Counted from the first letter of the stretch, positions 1 through 10,218 are shown. The stretch: 64,000 nt of DNA from Allohahella sp002354735 (GCF_047946665.1 NZ_CP172312.1:1798001-1862000); one strand, 5' to 3'. Program-made: numbers and translations. Notes: generated by a model from the sequence alone, not told the origin.

Positions 1-290
1 CGGGGCCTGCATCGATGCAATATACCGCGGCGCGGATACATTTAGATAATCGGAGTTACCGAAACTACAATCTATTACAAAGCGGTTACATAGGCTGTTC
101 GTATCAAAAGCTGCCTGGCGCTCGGTTGTTCCCGGGTTCTCGCGGCTCAGCCTCGATTAAAACCGGAACATGGACTAATCTGGATTAATAATCTTGTTAC
201 CCGCCGGCAGTCTTGCCGAGGCACCTGCTACAGCCTGGCGCGGACGGTTCTACAGATCGCCCCGTTGACCTTGGAGAGTGAAAGGCGCCC
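1..290. other. upstream region without a recognised gene
   Basis: I find no convincing coding region on either strand here. One forward frame is open from the window edge to about position 190, but its translation resembles nothing I know. The last bases before the ATG at 291 contain GGAGAG and AAAGG, a usable ribosome-binding site for the following gene. I see no clear promoter hexamers. Confidence 0.5.
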
Positions 291-3200
291 ATGCCGCTGC
301 GTTCACCTGATCAGTCCACCTCGCGCCACAAGCGTATCGCTTACAAGCTCGGCCTGGCCCGCTGTCTGCGTGGTATGGCATCCGTGTTCGAGCGTGCAGC
401 AGAACACATCACTTCTGCGGATCAATCTGACGGGCTGCAAGCTGAGCGGAGGGAGCCGGATGAACGCTTCGAGTGGCTGGTTCAGGGCATCAGTGAGTAC
501 GCCATCATCTGGCTGGACGCCGAGGGACGAATAGCCACCTGGAATGCCGGTGCCGAGCGCCTGAGCGGCTTTAGCCCCGAAGACATCCTGCAGCAGCCCT
601 GGCGCAGGCTTTTCACCAAAACCGATATTGAGGCTGGTTTACCGGAGCAGCTGCTCGATCAGGCTGGCCGGGAGCACAGTGCGGTCTTCGAAGGCTGGCG
701 CAAACGGATGGACGGCACGCAGTTCTGGGCCAGGACAAGCATCACCGCGCTCAGAGACGGCAGCGGCGTGCTTCTGGGTTTCGCGCAGGTCACCCAGGAC
801 TTTACAGCCTCCAAACATGCCGGTGATGAACACATTCTGCTGCGTTCAATCCTCAACACCGCCCTTGATCCCATCATCGTGATCGACGAGCGCGGAACGA
901 TAGAAACTTTCAATCCTGCCGCAGAACGCAGCTTCGGTTATACGCCAACCGAGATTATCGGTCAGAATATCAGTTCGCTCATGCCTGAATCCCATCGCGA
1001 TCAGCACAATTGGTATCTCAAACAGTTTATCGAGACGGGCCGGACCCAGACCTCGGCTAAGGGCATAGAGGCTTCAGCACTGCGGAAGGACGGTACAGAG
1101 TTTCCAGCCGAATTCGGCATCAGTGAAATGACGGTGGACGGCCGACGAAAGCTTACCGGCGTTGTTCGCGATATTTCGGAGCGAAAGCGCAACGAAGCGG
1201 CCATCGAAGCCCGTAATCAGGAGCTCGCCCAGGCCATACATCGACTGCAGGAGGAAAAAACGCTCTCCGAACGCATGATCAACAGTATTCCGAGTATCTT
1301 TTACTTCTACGACTCCAAGGGCCGCTTTCTCCGCTGGAATCGACCTTTCGAGGAGGTCACCGGCTACAGCGCTGACGAAGTCGCCCGCTCTCACCCGCTC
1401 GATTATTTTGTGCCTGAAGAACGGGCGCGTGTCACCGCAGCCATCCAGAAGGTTCAGGACACCGGTCATGCCACTGTGGAAGCCAGTTTCAGGACTAAAA
1501 GCGGTGAGCTGATACCCTACTGGTTTACCGGCGCCCGCATTCTCATAGACGGAGAGCCGCATCTTGCCGGGATCGGCGTCAATGTCAGCGATCGTCTGAA
1601 AACCGAACAGGCGCTGCGTTTGCGTAATCGTGCCATCGAGGCCAGCCCTAACGGGATAGCGCTCATCAGTCTGGGCATCGAGCCTGGCAATATCGGCTAC
1701 GTCAATCCCGCGCTAAGGCAGATGCTGCGCCTCAATGACGCTGAGCTCGTGGGCCAGAACTGGGCAGCGGTCCTGTTCACCAACGAAGAGCCGGAGCGGC
1801 TGAGCAGCCTGTACAGAATTCTGAATACGGGCGAGGAAGTGCATGTCACGCTGCGACTGATGCGCAGTGATGGCAGTGAGTTCTGGAGCGATCTCTACGC
1901 CGCACCAGTAGAGAATGACAAAGGTGAGTACTCCCATCTCGTTGCCGTGGTTGTCGATATTACCGAGACCAAGCGCTACGAAGAGGCGCTTGAGAAACGC
2001 GCCAACTTCGATGAGCTCACCGGCCTGGCGAATCGGAATCTGCTGATGGATCGGCTACAGGTAGCGATGGAGCGCTCGCGAAGAAGCCATCAAGCCGTCG
2101 CCCTGATGCTGATCGACCTGGATAATTTCAAGTACATCAACGACACACTCGGCCACGGTGTGGGCGACCAGGTATTGCAGCAGGCAGCGCTGCGACTGCA
2201 ATCATGCCTGCGAGCTCAGGATACCGTGGCGCGCATCGGTGGCGATGAATTTGTCATCGTCGTGTCAGAAGCCGTGGACAAGGCTTTCGTAGCTGCCCTT
2301 ATGGGCAGGATTCTCACGACCATTGCATTACCGATTCTGGCTGGCAACAGAGAACTGCAGCTGACCTGCAGCATCGGCGTCAGCCTGTTCCCGGAAAATG
2401 GTGAGGACCCAGATACGCTGTACAAGCATGCCGACATCGCGATGTATCAGGCGAAAGCTCACGGCCGTAACAACTTCTGGTTTTTTACCGAAGATCTCAA
2501 CCTGCGCCTGAACGAACGGGTCCAGCTGGAGCACAGCTTGCGCGAGGCAGTCACCCGCCAGCAGCTGGCCCTGCTCTATCAACCCCAGATCGACCTGCAG
2601 ACAAACAGGATCGTTGGTGTGGAAGCCCTGCTACGCTGGCAGCACCCGGACTTGGGCCTGATAGAGCCTGATCGCTTCATTCCTATTGCCGAAGATACCG
2701 GTCTCATCATCGGTATAGGTGACTGGGTGCTCAAGCAGGCAACGCGACAGAATAAGCTATGGCAAAGCATGGGGCTTGCGCCCTTGACCATTGCCGTGAA
2801 TCTGTCCGCAAGGCAGTTCGCTGAAGCGAATCTGGTTCCACAGGTAGCCACAGTGCTCAAAGCGGCCGGGCTCGAACCAAAGTATCTCTGTCTGGAAATC
2901 ACTGAAAGTCATGTCATGCAGGATGCTGAACTGGCAGTGCATACCTTGCACCAACTCAAGGCGCTCGGGGTGATGCTGTCGATCGACGATTTCGGCACCG
3001 GCTACTCGAGCCTGAGTTACCTGAAGAAGTTCCCCGTCGACGAACTCAAGATCGATCGGTCGTTCGTCCGCGACCTGCATGTCGATGCGGATGACGCCGT
3101 GATCTCACAGGCCATCATCTCGCTCGGCCACAGCCTGAATATCCGGGTGATTGCAGAGGGCGTCGAACACGCTGAACAGCTGACCTTCCTGAAAAGCCAG

Positions 3201-3311
3201 GGTTGTGACCACGGACAGGGTTTTTTCCTGGGACGGCCCATGTCGGCAGAAGCCTTCGAAGTGCTTCTGCGTGAGGCCGCTTCAGATCAGTCCAGCGACT
3301 CACGCCAGTAG
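291..3311 (+). CDS. PAS-PAS-PAS-PAS-GGDEF-EAL cyclic di-GMP enzyme
   Basis: A 1006-residue bifunctional-type c-di-GMP protein. About four PAS sensor domains (roughly residues 57-165, 175-300, 330-440 and 445-565) precede a GGDEF diguanylate cyclase domain with an intact GGDEF at 650-654. An RAQD inhibitory site (RxxD) lies five residues before it. A C-terminal EAL phosphodiesterase domain has EAL at 778-780 followed by NLSARQF, EITES, DDFGTG, AEGVEH and GQGFF, so both active sites look complete. There are no membrane segments, so it is probably a cytoplasmic sensor. AAAGG sits five bases before the ATG. The 3' end overlaps the end of the convergent mshQ by 25 bp. Because MshE in that locus has a c-di-GMP-binding motif, control of the MSHA pilus is a reasonable inference. 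The signal sensed is unknown. Confidence 0.93.
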   Translation: MPLRSPDQSTSRHKRIAYKLGLARCLRGMASVFERAAEHITSADQSDGLQAERREPDERFEWLVQGISEYAIIWLDAEGRIATWNAGAERLSGFSPEDILQQPWRRLFTKTDIEAGLPEQLLDQAGREHSAVFEGWRKRMDGTQFWARTSITALRDGSGVLLGFAQVTQDFTASKHAGDEHILLRSILNTALDPIIVIDERGTIETFNPAAERSFGYTPTEIIGQNISSLMPESHRDQHNWYLKQFIETGRTQTSAKGIEASALRKDGTEFPAEFGISEMTVDGRRKLTGVVRDISERKRNEAAIEARNQELAQAIHRLQEEKTLSERMINSIPSIFYFYDSKGRFLRWNRPFEEVTGYSADEVARSHPLDYFVPEERARVTAAIQKVQDTGHATVEASFRTKSGELIPYWFTGARILIDGEPHLAGIGVNVSDRLKTEQALRLRNRAIEASPNGIALISLGIEPGNIGYVNPALRQMLRLNDAELVGQNWAAVLFTNEEPERLSSLYRILNTGEEVHVTLRLMRSDGSEFWSDLYAAPVENDKGEYSHLVAVVVDITETKRYEEALEKRANFDELTGLANRNLLMDRLQVAMERSRRSHQAVALMLIDLDNFKYINDTLGHGVGDQVLQQAALRLQSCLRAQDTVARIGGDEFVIVVSEAVDKAFVAALMGRILTTIALPILAGNRELQLTCSIGVSLFPENGEDPDTLYKHADIAMYQAKAHGRNNFWFFTEDLNLRLNERVQLEHSLREAVTRQQLALLYQPQIDLQTNRIVGVEALLRWQHPDLGLIEPDRFIPIAEDTGLIIGIGDWVLKQATRQNKLWQSMGLAPLTIAVNLSARQFAEANLVPQVATVLKAAGLEPKYLCLEITESHVMQDAELAVHTLHQLKALGVMLSIDDFGTGYSSLSYLKKFPVDELKIDRSFVRDLHVDADDAVISQAIISLGHSLNIRVIAEGVEHAEQLTFLKSQGCDHGQGFFLGRPMSAEAFEVLLREAASDQSSDSRQ

Positions 3312-6300
3312 ATGATCCGGTCGTGCCCGCGGAACTGACCGAAGGTCGCAATCGCGGATGGATCATCGGCAGTACCATTGCCATCCCAATCGAATTTCAG
3401 CCAATCAGGTACGCTATGGGTCAAACGGACAGAGCCGGTCTTGCTGTCTTTCGGCTGGGTCAGTAACAGAGGCGCCGCATCGAGGTAGCGACCGGCCTGG
3501 AGAGTACGCTGAGCAGGTGCTGAGGCAGCTATCCTGACCTCGGTATCACCTGCCCCAAGCGCCCCTGTATAACTGTCAAGCGTGGTGTCAGCCGTATTAT
3601 ATATCGAGCAGTTGTCATCCTCGTTCACCGCCCAGACAGAGCCGGTCCAGTATTCCGAACGCACCGGTACAATCAGATCGGTCACTTCAGGGCCGAAGGC
3701 GTTTTCGAGGGCCATCCTGCCATAGACGATTTTCACGGGCAGTGATGTCGTGTCTAGCGACATCTGGTACGACTGGCAGCCTCCGGTGGCAGTGGCGCGA
3801 TAGCAGGCGCCGTCTGCGTCGGTCAGTTCAGTAGAGGGGAAGTTCAGATTGAAGGCCGCCGTGAAAGGTGCATCACCTGCGGTCGGCCGCGGTGTCGCAC
3901 GAAGGTAGTTCACCTCATCGTTCAGAAGTGTGATCGTGGCCTGGCCATTGTACTCGGGCGCTGTGAGTCGTTCGAATGAGCGACTGGTCAGATCAGGGGT
4001 CAGAATGCTGGCGGTTGCCGCCGTGTTCTGGTAGTCGGGTATTGGATTACCCAGTTTGAAGAAGGCGCCGTCATAGTTCTGAGTCAGCGTACCCTGCTGA
4101 TTGAAGCCTCTGATAGTCAGGGCTGGGGGAGCGCTGTATTCCGCAGGCTGTGACTGAAAGCCGACTGTGCATGAGGATGTTGTCTGCAGCATCGGGGTAG
4201 AGCCCTCCACCGACAGGAAGGCGGGGTAAATCCGTCCGACGATGGTCTGAACCGAAGTGTAGTTCACGCCAAAATACGCTTGTGGCGAGGCGTCCAGTCC
4301 AAAGACACCCACTTCACTCAAGGCCTGATCCGGCGTAACGATCTGGCCGTTGTGAACGCTGGTCAGGCTTACACTGGCTCGACGCAAGGTACCCGGCGAT
4401 CCTCCCGAGGGCGCTTTCAATGTATGAGTGAGACCGACATTCCCGCGGTATTGCCTGGCAACAGGACCAAGCGTACCCGATGTGCCTGCGCATCGGGCAC
4501 TGATGGTATGACTGAAATTCGAACCGGCTGTAGTGAAGCGGCTACAGGTGTGGTCCTCTGTACTGCAGTCATGATTCGGCGGAAGCGTGAGAGCGAATGA
4601 TTCAGGTGAGATTATCATGGCGCCAGTCGAGGCGAGCAGCGCTTTGACTTCGGGGGTCGATCCGTCATACGGCGCTGTATCGTGCCTGAAATTGAGAGAC
4701 AGCAGCTGACCGACGTCGAGATAGCCCAGAGAGGCTGCAGCCTGACCCGCCGTAAATTTCAGCGTTAGATTGTTAGCAGTCGGCGTAGCGCCTGCAGATA
4801 TTGCTGTGCCATTGATCGATAGCGGAGAACTTGTCACATCCGCCTGCGGCGGCGACTCTCCCGGATCGAGGTTCATCGTAAACCAGCTCTTGAATGGTTT
4901 TTCGCCATCGAAGCCCTTGATAACTGCGCAGTTCCCCGAGCCGTCGTTGGTCTGCCCGATTGCGGTAAGCTGCAGATCGATAGTGCGACCACAGCTGAAT
5001 GACTGCGCACCACTGACAGCAAGTCCGGCCGTGCGCACATCTGTAGCGGCCGCAGCCGTAGCGCTGATGCCAGCGACGGCATCGCGTGCAGTCAGACGCA
5101 GGTCCGGCGTTTCGTCGCGATGATAGACGAATATTTCACGCTGACCGCCTTCGGTACCGTCAAAGGCCAGTGAAGTGATTGGTGCGCCACCGGTCGCGGC
5201 TGCGAACAGAACGCTGGCGGCACCGGCGCTGGTACTGAAGTCGACCGTGCCCACATAATCGGTGAAGGGCGTGCCATCGTCGCAGCGCGCCACGACCTGC
5301 ACCGGCATGCGGGTGCCTGGGCAGGCCAGGCCAAAGGCGGGCTGGAGCAGATCGAAGCTGCCCAGCGAGCAGATATCGCAATCGCGGCTGGCCTTGTTGA
5401 GGAAATCGATCTCGAACGTTTCGAGCACCCGGTCGTAGAGCATGATCTCGTCCAGCACACCGTGGGCGGAGCTGCCTGGGGCGGCGTAGAGAGAACTGTT
5501 GTCGCCGAAGTGAAGGGTGCCGAGGTCTGCAGGTATAGCGCCATTGGTATTGTCGGTGCCCGAAGCCACCAGGCGTCCGTTGGCGTAGATCGCTGACCTG
5601 TCGGCCGGATAGTCCCAGGTAACGACGATATGCACCCACTGGCCGGCGGTGAAGCCCAGCGCCGCACTCCTCACATTGAAATCACGGTCTTGCGAGTCTT
5701 CATAACTGAACAGCAGTGATCCGCCAGCTTCCTTCGCCAGATAGAAATATTTATCCTGATCCGTATTGACCCGTCGCTGGGTGGCATCGAACAGCGTTCG
5801 ACTGCGACCATCGTTCCAGTTGCCAGCAGCCTGCCACCAGAACGAAATGGACCCGGCAGCGCCCAGCACGGTATCGATGTCTACTCGCGTATCTATCGCG
5901 TCGATGACTGCGCTTGAGGTATTGGCGGGGATAGTGGCGCCACGGCAGATATAGCCGTTGACTGCTGAACTTGCCGCGCCGACGGATATACCCGCTCGCC
6001 CCTGGGACGAATAGTCTTCGATGACAACACCAGCTCCGCTCCAGCTCGCCTGCTCAAAGGCGAGATGGCTGAGCGGCTGCGTATCGAACTCATCCAGCAG
6101 AAAGGCGATAAGATTCAACCCGAACCGACCCTTGTCGTTAGGCGGCGTGTAGTTGGCACCACCAAAATTTCCAGTAATGAAGTCGACGTCTGTCGCGATG
6201 ATCAGCTTGCCAGCGCCAGGGGCGAAGTCGCCTTCATCCCAACAGGCGACGGTAACCCGGCCATCTCGATCTCGCCCGCAAACCGTGCCGCCAGCTGACA

Positions 6301-7333
6301 GAATGGCTGACTCATCCAGGTATCCGAACTGGCCGATCTGCCCCAGTGCGTTCACAGTACCAAATGGGCCTTCCGGACTCTGTAGGGGACCACTAACCGT
6401 AGTCGGACCCGTAGACGTGCCGATGGTGGCGAATCCAAGCTGCTCACCAACCGCGTCATGCGCGAAATCATCCTGCAGGAGCACGAGATCGCCGCCCCCA
6501 AGATGCCAGCTCTGCAGCGTGTTTCGATAGGCACTGGAATCGCCATCTGCCCACCAGGAGGCGACGAAGGCATCGATTTCGAGCAGCGAGCTCGCAGTAA
6601 TACTTGTAAGGTCGATGGTATCGACCGCCGTCAAATCCACACCACCGGGACCGAAATTGGCAGGATTCTCCGCTGCGCTTCGAAATGCAGTGAGTTCAGA
6701 GCCATCCCAGGCCCAGTTGCCATTATTGGGCGAAAAGCGCCGGCTGTTGCCACCGATGATATAGGTGGCGGCTGTTGAGACTGGTGCAGTCTGCAAGGTG
6801 ACCCGGACATCATCGATATGCCAGTAGTCATAGCCGCGACCACTGCCAGTACTGAGGGTAAATCTCAGCTGGAGATTACTGGTAGCCGCTGAAGCGGGTA
6901 GCGCGTAAGTGCGGTCAAAAACCTCCCCGGCAGGACCGCCCCCGAAAAACTGCTCCAGTTCAACCCAGCTGTTGGAAGCGTCCAGATACTGCAGCGTGAG
7001 ATTTTCACCACCCTCGGGATAATTACTCCCCGAGCCGTTGAAGCCGCGCCGAACCCATACGGCCACATCGACACTCTGTACGGTTTCAGCTGAGCTAGCA
7101 TTGATGCGTGGTGACGTTGCATCGACCCTGCTCTCGCCAATCCACAGTGATCGCGATGGTGAATTGAAGATATTTGTTCCAATTGCGACCTCACCCGAGC
7201 CACCCGAACGCCGCCAATCCAACCCGGACTCGAAGTTGTCGCTGAAAACGACGATTGGCGCTGCCCAGCTCGATGCTGACGCTAATGCCAGCAGTGAAAG
7301 TAGCAGGGCCCTGAAGAGGAATGCGATGTTCAT
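3287..7333 (-). CDS. mshQ: MSHA biogenesis protein MshQ (LamG, DUF6701)
   Basis: A very large secreted protein (1348 residues) at the distal end of the msh gene run. It opens with a signal peptide (hydrophobic residues about 6-23, ending SSWAAP). A MAM/jelly-roll-like segment follows to about residue 185. A LamG-type concanavalin fold lies near 480-650. Cys-rich beta regions end in the DUF6701 region typical of MshQ. The ATG at 7333 overlaps the mshP stop as TGATG; an in-frame TTG lies one codon upstream. The family is associated with the MSHA pilus, perhaps as a tip or surface component, but its biochemical role is not established. The last 25 bp overlap, antisense, the end of the PAS-GGDEF-EAL gene. 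Confidence 0.88.
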   Translation of the reverse strand: MNIAFLFRALLLSLLALASASSWAAPIVVFSDNFESGLDWRRSGGSGEVAIGTNIFNSPSRSLWIGESRVDATSPRINASSAETVQSVDVAVWVRRGFNGSGSNYPEGGENLTLQYLDASNSWVELEQFFGGGPAGEVFDRTYALPASAATSNLQLRFTLSTGSGRGYDYWHIDDVRVTLQTAPVSTAATYIIGGNSRRFSPNNGNWAWDGSELTAFRSAAENPANFGPGGVDLTAVDTIDLTSITASSLLEIDAFVASWWADGDSSAYRNTLQSWHLGGGDLVLLQDDFAHDAVGEQLGFATIGTSTGPTTVSGPLQSPEGPFGTVNALGQIGQFGYLDESAILSAGGTVCGRDRDGRVTVACWDEGDFAPGAGKLIIATDVDFITGNFGGANYTPPNDKGRFGLNLIAFLLDEFDTQPLSHLAFEQASWSGAGVVIEDYSSQGRAGISVGAASSAVNGYICRGATIPANTSSAVIDAIDTRVDIDTVLGAAGSISFWWQAAGNWNDGRSRTLFDATQRRVNTDQDKYFYLAKEAGGSLLFSYEDSQDRDFNVRSAALGFTAGQWVHIVVTWDYPADRSAIYANGRLVASGTDNTNGAIPADLGTLHFGDNSSLYAAPGSSAHGVLDEIMLYDRVLETFEIDFLNKASRDCDICSLGSFDLLQPAFGLACPGTRMPVQVVARCDDGTPFTDYVGTVDFSTSAGAASVLFAAATGGAPITSLAFDGTEGGQREIFVYHRDETPDLRLTARDAVAGISATAAAATDVRTAGLAVSGAQSFSCGRTIDLQLTAIGQTNDGSGNCAVIKGFDGEKPFKSWFTMNLDPGESPPQADVTSSPLSINGTAISAGATPTANNLTLKFTAGQAAASLGYLDVGQLLSLNFRHDTAPYDGSTPEVKALLASTGAMIISPESFALTLPPNHDCSTEDHTCSRFTTAGSNFSHTISARCAGTSGTLGPVARQYRGNVGLTHTLKAPSGGSPGTLRRASVSLTSVHNGQIVTPDQALSEVGVFGLDASPQAYFGVNYTSVQTIVGRIYPAFLSVEGSTPMLQTTSSCTVGFQSQPAEYSAPPALTIRGFNQQGTLTQNYDGAFFKLGNPIPDYQNTAATASILTPDLTSRSFERLTAPEYNGQATITLLNDEVNYLRATPRPTAGDAPFTAAFNLNFPSTELTDADGACYRATATGGCQSYQMSLDTTSLPVKIVYGRMALENAFGPEVTDLIVPVRSEYWTGSVWAVNEDDNCSIYNTADTTLDSYTGALGAGDTEVRIAASAPAQRTLQAGRYLDAAPLLLTQPKDSKTGSVRLTHSVPDWLKFDWDGNGTADDPSAIATFGQFRGHDRIIYWRESLD

Positions 7334-7743
7334 CAATGCGCCCCTATCACAACGGTTCGTTCTGCGCCATCAGCTGCAGCACCACAGCGACCCGTGCTGG
7401 TCACCGTAAAATAAAGGGTGCCATCGACCAGATTCTCGTCGCACTTCAGCTCGGCTGAACAGCCGGCAAGGCCAGGCTCGCTGAAGGTATGCGTGGCTGC
7501 GACGGCAGTGCAGACGGTCTTGCCATTGGGCGGTGGAAACAACTGGTGCATGGCAATCTCTGCGCCGCTCTCGGCAGCATAGAATGCACGTGTCGACTGC
7601 AGGCTGATCGAGAATCCCTCGGCCGTACTTTCTTCCAGCTGAGTCAGCGATAGCAGCAGGAAGCTGAGCACCACGATGACGAAGAGGGCCATAGGCAAAC
7701 CGAAACCACGATCGCGATGCGCTTTGAATTGAGTGCTGTTCAT
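7333..7743 (-). CDS. mshP: MSHA biogenesis minor pilin-like protein MshP
   Basis: A 136-residue protein with a prepilin-like N terminus: a short basic leader, the cleavage-type sequence RGFGLPMALF, then a roughly 20-residue hydrophobic stretch. FYAAESGAE is typical of PilX/MshP-like proteins. Four cysteines in the C-terminal half may form disulfides. It lacks the Glu5 of major pilins, as is usual for this family. The ATG overlaps the mshO stop as ATGA, and its own stop overlaps mshQ. It is probably a minor pilin or pilus initiation factor in the inner membrane. Confidence 0.85.
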   Translation of the reverse strand: MNSTQFKAHRDRGFGLPMALFVIVVLSFLLLSLTQLEESTAEGFSISLQSTRAFYAAESGAEIAMHQLFPPPNGKTVCTAVAATHTFSEPGLAGCSAELKCDENLVDGTLYFTVTSTGRCGAAADGAERTVVIGAH

Positions 7744-8531
7744 GGCAGATTCCGGATAGCCGCCTCCTGTTCTACCACCAACTGCTCACTGTCTTGCTCT
7801 AGCCGGAAGCGGAAGTTGACTACCGCATTTCGCACCAGTGACATAGGTGAAAAATCGAACTGCACGCTTCCCGCCTGTACCTGATTGATCAACATCGCCA
7901 TGTCTGCGCCCGATGGCGGCAAAGAGCCTAAGCCCGGGTTGAAGCCATAATTGCTGTACCGAATGATCTTGCCGCCGGCCTGGCAATAAGCGGCTGGCGC
8001 GCCGACAATGTAGAAGCGCCTGGCCGGTGAGTGCAGTGGAAATTGATGGGCCGACGACAGGCTGACCGTCACAGCGCCGGTCCCTGTCGGCATGCTTGCC
8101 GTGGCTGCGGTAAGTGAGCCAGATGCTGATGGTGAATAGAGCGGCGCGGTACTGATTGGATAGACAGCCACCCTACCCGAAATTGCAGAGTCACGCTGAG
8201 CGGAAATAGCCTGGAACGACGACCCGGCAGCTTCGACGGGCAAATCGATATAGGTACTGGCTGCGAAGATTGGAATGAACTCCACGCACGACTTGTCGAG
8301 ACTTGTTCGAATCGAATTCGGCAGGGCTTCGCGAAGTTCACGCGTAATCTTTTCCGCCGCAACGAGGCCGGCGGTAGCCATCCGCTGGCGCTCTCCTGTG
8401 GCGATATAGCCGCCGACGCTGCGAGTGATGAAGCTGGTGATGCCTACACCCAGGGCACCGAGTATCACGATAACCATGATGAGCTCGATGAGACTGAAGC
8501 CCCGCTCTTTCGTCCCGACGCACGGAGGCAT
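7740..8531 (-). CDS. mshO: MSHA biogenesis minor pilin-like protein MshO
   Basis: A 263-residue protein with a class III prepilin signal: the leader ends in ERG and is followed by FSLIELIMVI (Glu5 present) and a hydrophobic helix. The body is a PilW/GspJ-like globular domain. Start and stop overlap the neighbours (TAATG with mshD, ATGA with mshP), so it is translationally coupled. Its place between mshD and mshP matches the conserved msh order. It probably acts as a minor pilin processed by the prepilin peptidase, for which no gene is present in this window. Confidence 0.88.
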   Translation of the reverse strand: MPPCVGTKERGFSLIELIMVIVILGALGVGITSFITRSVGGYIATGERQRMATAGLVAAEKITRELREALPNSIRTSLDKSCVEFIPIFAASTYIDLPVEAAGSSFQAISAQRDSAISGRVAVYPISTAPLYSPSASGSLTAATASMPTGTGAVTVSLSSAHQFPLHSPARRFYIVGAPAAYCQAGGKIIRYSNYGFNPGLGSLPPSGADMAMLINQVQAGSVQFDFSPMSLVRNAVVNFRFRLEQDSEQLVVEQEAAIRNLP

Positions 8532-9049
8532 TAGAAGTTACTCCGATAGCGTGCAAAGGCCATGGCTGATCCGACAGGTGGGGTGACAGTCACGGTAATC
8601 AGTTTGAGGTTAGTAGCGGCCAATCCGAAGTCAGTGGTGCACTCCACTTTAACGCGCACGCTGTAGCCTTCATAGGCCGCAAACTGGTTGCTGGTCTGAG
8701 ACTGTGGGGGACTGTCGACGAGGCCATTGTAGTCACCCACGTCGTCAAAGCTTGCGCGATCTTCGCCAGCTTCGGCGCTGGTATCGCAGGGATACGTCGC
8801 GGACGGCATACCGCCCGATGGCGTACTCTCGTCAAAACGCTTGGGCGCTATCTCGTCCAGGTAAGCCTGTGCCAGCTGCAACGCTCGATCCTGTACGACG
8901 ATATTACTACTGCGGCCAATGGTGGCAGACATGGCGCCCACGATTGCGGCGACAGCGATCCCCATTACGATGATGGTGATGACCAACTCGACGAGTGTGA
9001 CGCCCTGTTGGCGAGTAAAAGCGGGTTTATTGATCACAGGTTCCCTCAT
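8531..9049 (-). CDS. mshD: MSHA pilin-like protein MshD
   Basis: A 172-residue prepilin. Leader MREPVINKPAFTRQQG is followed by VTLVELVITI (Glu5) and a long hydrophobic helix, then a small globular domain with an even number of cysteines. I chose the ATG at 9049, which overlaps the end of mshC by 23 bases. A longer in-frame start at 9094 would add 15 residues and make the leader unusually long. Neither has a strong ribosome-binding site, so coupling to mshC is likely. Role by homology: minor pilin of the MSHA fibre. Confidence 0.85.
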   Translation of the reverse strand: MREPVINKPAFTRQQGVTLVELVITIIVMGIAVAAIVGAMSATIGRSSNIVVQDRALQLAQAYLDEIAPKRFDESTPSGGMPSATYPCDTSAEAGEDRASFDDVGDYNGLVDSPPQSQTSNQFAAYEGYSVRVKVECTTDFGLAATNLKLITVTVTPPVGSAMAFARYRSNF

Positions 9050-9521
9050 GGGCAAAGCCGAGGGCGCTGAGACAGACACTGCGAGTTTGTGCACCGATCA
9101 CACAGATGAGTGTGGATCGACGAAGCCCGCTTGGCGAAATGAGATTACCGGCGCCGTCGAACTGCACGGTAAAGTCACCGGTGCTGCCTCCAACACAGGC
9201 TGAGGTACTGCTGTCCTTCCAGGTGATTTGCACGCCTTCCTGCGGGAGCCGGCGAACTGCTTTGTAGTCGCCGTTGGTAACCGTCATGACGTACTGGTCA
9301 TCAACACTCGAAACGGAAAACTGTGTACTGCTGCTGCCGTGGCGCCCGAGGGCGACCTGTTGAGCGAGACGGGCTTGCGAGATGATCTGATCGGAGAGCG
9401 CGAGCGTCGCATAACTGCTGGTATTGCTGAAAAGCCCCACCCCCAAAACGGCAAGAGCCGATACCAGTAACAGGACCAGTACCAGCTCTACCAATGTGAA
9501 GCCGCTCGAATAACGCTTCAC
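9027..9521 (-). CDS. mshC: MSHA pilin-like protein MshC
   Basis: A 164-residue GspH/FimT-like prepilin. It starts at a GTG with a six-residue leader ending in Gly, followed by FTLVELVLVL (Glu5) and a hydrophobic helix. The C-terminal part has three cysteines and the short beta-rich domain usual for this group. It lies 66 bp downstream of mshA and shares 23 bp with mshD. The predicted role is a minor pilin of the MSHA pilus. Confidence 0.87.
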   Translation of the reverse strand: MKRYSSGFTLVELVLVLLLVSALAVLGVGLFSNTSSYATLALSDQIISQARLAQQVALGRHGSSSTQFSVSSVDDQYVMTVTNGDYKAVRRLPQEGVQITWKDSSTSACVGGSTGDFTVQFDGAGNLISPSGLRRSTLICVIGAQTRSVCLSALGFAHEGTCDQ

Positions 9522-9587
9522 TGCAGGGCGACCATGTTCATCCGGATCAGTCAGGGGCTCCGGATCTAAAAATCGCTTCCTTGAAGA

Positions 9588-10064
9588 TTACTGGCATTTG
9601 CCATCTACCTTGGCCTTGGTTACCAAGAGGGTCGCTGGGGTTGTAGCCGTTGCAACGGTATAGGTGGCCTCACAACTATCAACAGTGAGCTTGCCGTCGG
9701 CTGCGGTATAGGTAATGCCGTCGAAGTTAACGGCGGCAGCCAGGCCCGCACGTGATGGATAGCCGTAGACCATCTCCACGGGCACACCTTCAAGCGTCAC
9801 GGAGCTTGTTGCATCGTTGGCTTCTCCCTCTACCAGGGACTGGGCACGTGTGATAGACATCGCCGACTTGCCAGCACCAACAGCACCGTCAAATACGGCA
9901 GCGCTAGCATTACCCGAGAGATCAGCAAACTTCGGCAGCGCGAACGCAGCCAGAATACCGAGGATCACGATGACCATGACCAGTTCGATAAGTGTGAAAC
10001 CGCTTTGTGCACCCTTCGATCGGGACATGGCAGGGGCAGATGTGTTCATGGGTACAGACTTCAT
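9588..10064 (-). CDS. mshA: MSHA major pilin MshA
   Basis: A 158-residue major-pilin candidate. A 22-residue leader ending in QSG is followed by FTLIELVMVIVILGILAA, the classic type IV pilin N terminus with Glu5. The mature part carries a cysteine pair near the C terminus (DSCEATY and DGKCQ) that would close the D-loop disulfide. TGAGGA lies six bases before the ATG. The 200-bp gap upstream is the only large spacer in the msh run, suggesting a separate strong promoter for the pilin and the genes after it. The leader is somewhat long; a second ATG five codons in would shorten it. Confidence 0.92.
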   Translation of the reverse strand: MKSVPMNTSAPAMSRSKGAQSGFTLIELVMVIVILGILAAFALPKFADLSGNASAAVFDGAVGAGKSAMSITRAQSLVEGEANDATSSVTLEGVPVEMVYGYPSRAGLAAAVNFDGITYTAADGKLTVDSCEATYTVATATTPATLLVTKAKVDGKCQ

Positions 10065-10218
10065 GGCAATTCCTCAACAGTTCAAACTGGACCAAATCAA
10101 TGATCGTTATCAGGAGTATAGACGCTGAATCTGTGAGTGTTTGTAGCAATTGGCAACAGCGGAAGGGCGCTATGTATCTGTTTGCTAACCCCACCGCTCC
10201 TAAATTGGCAGGCCATGA

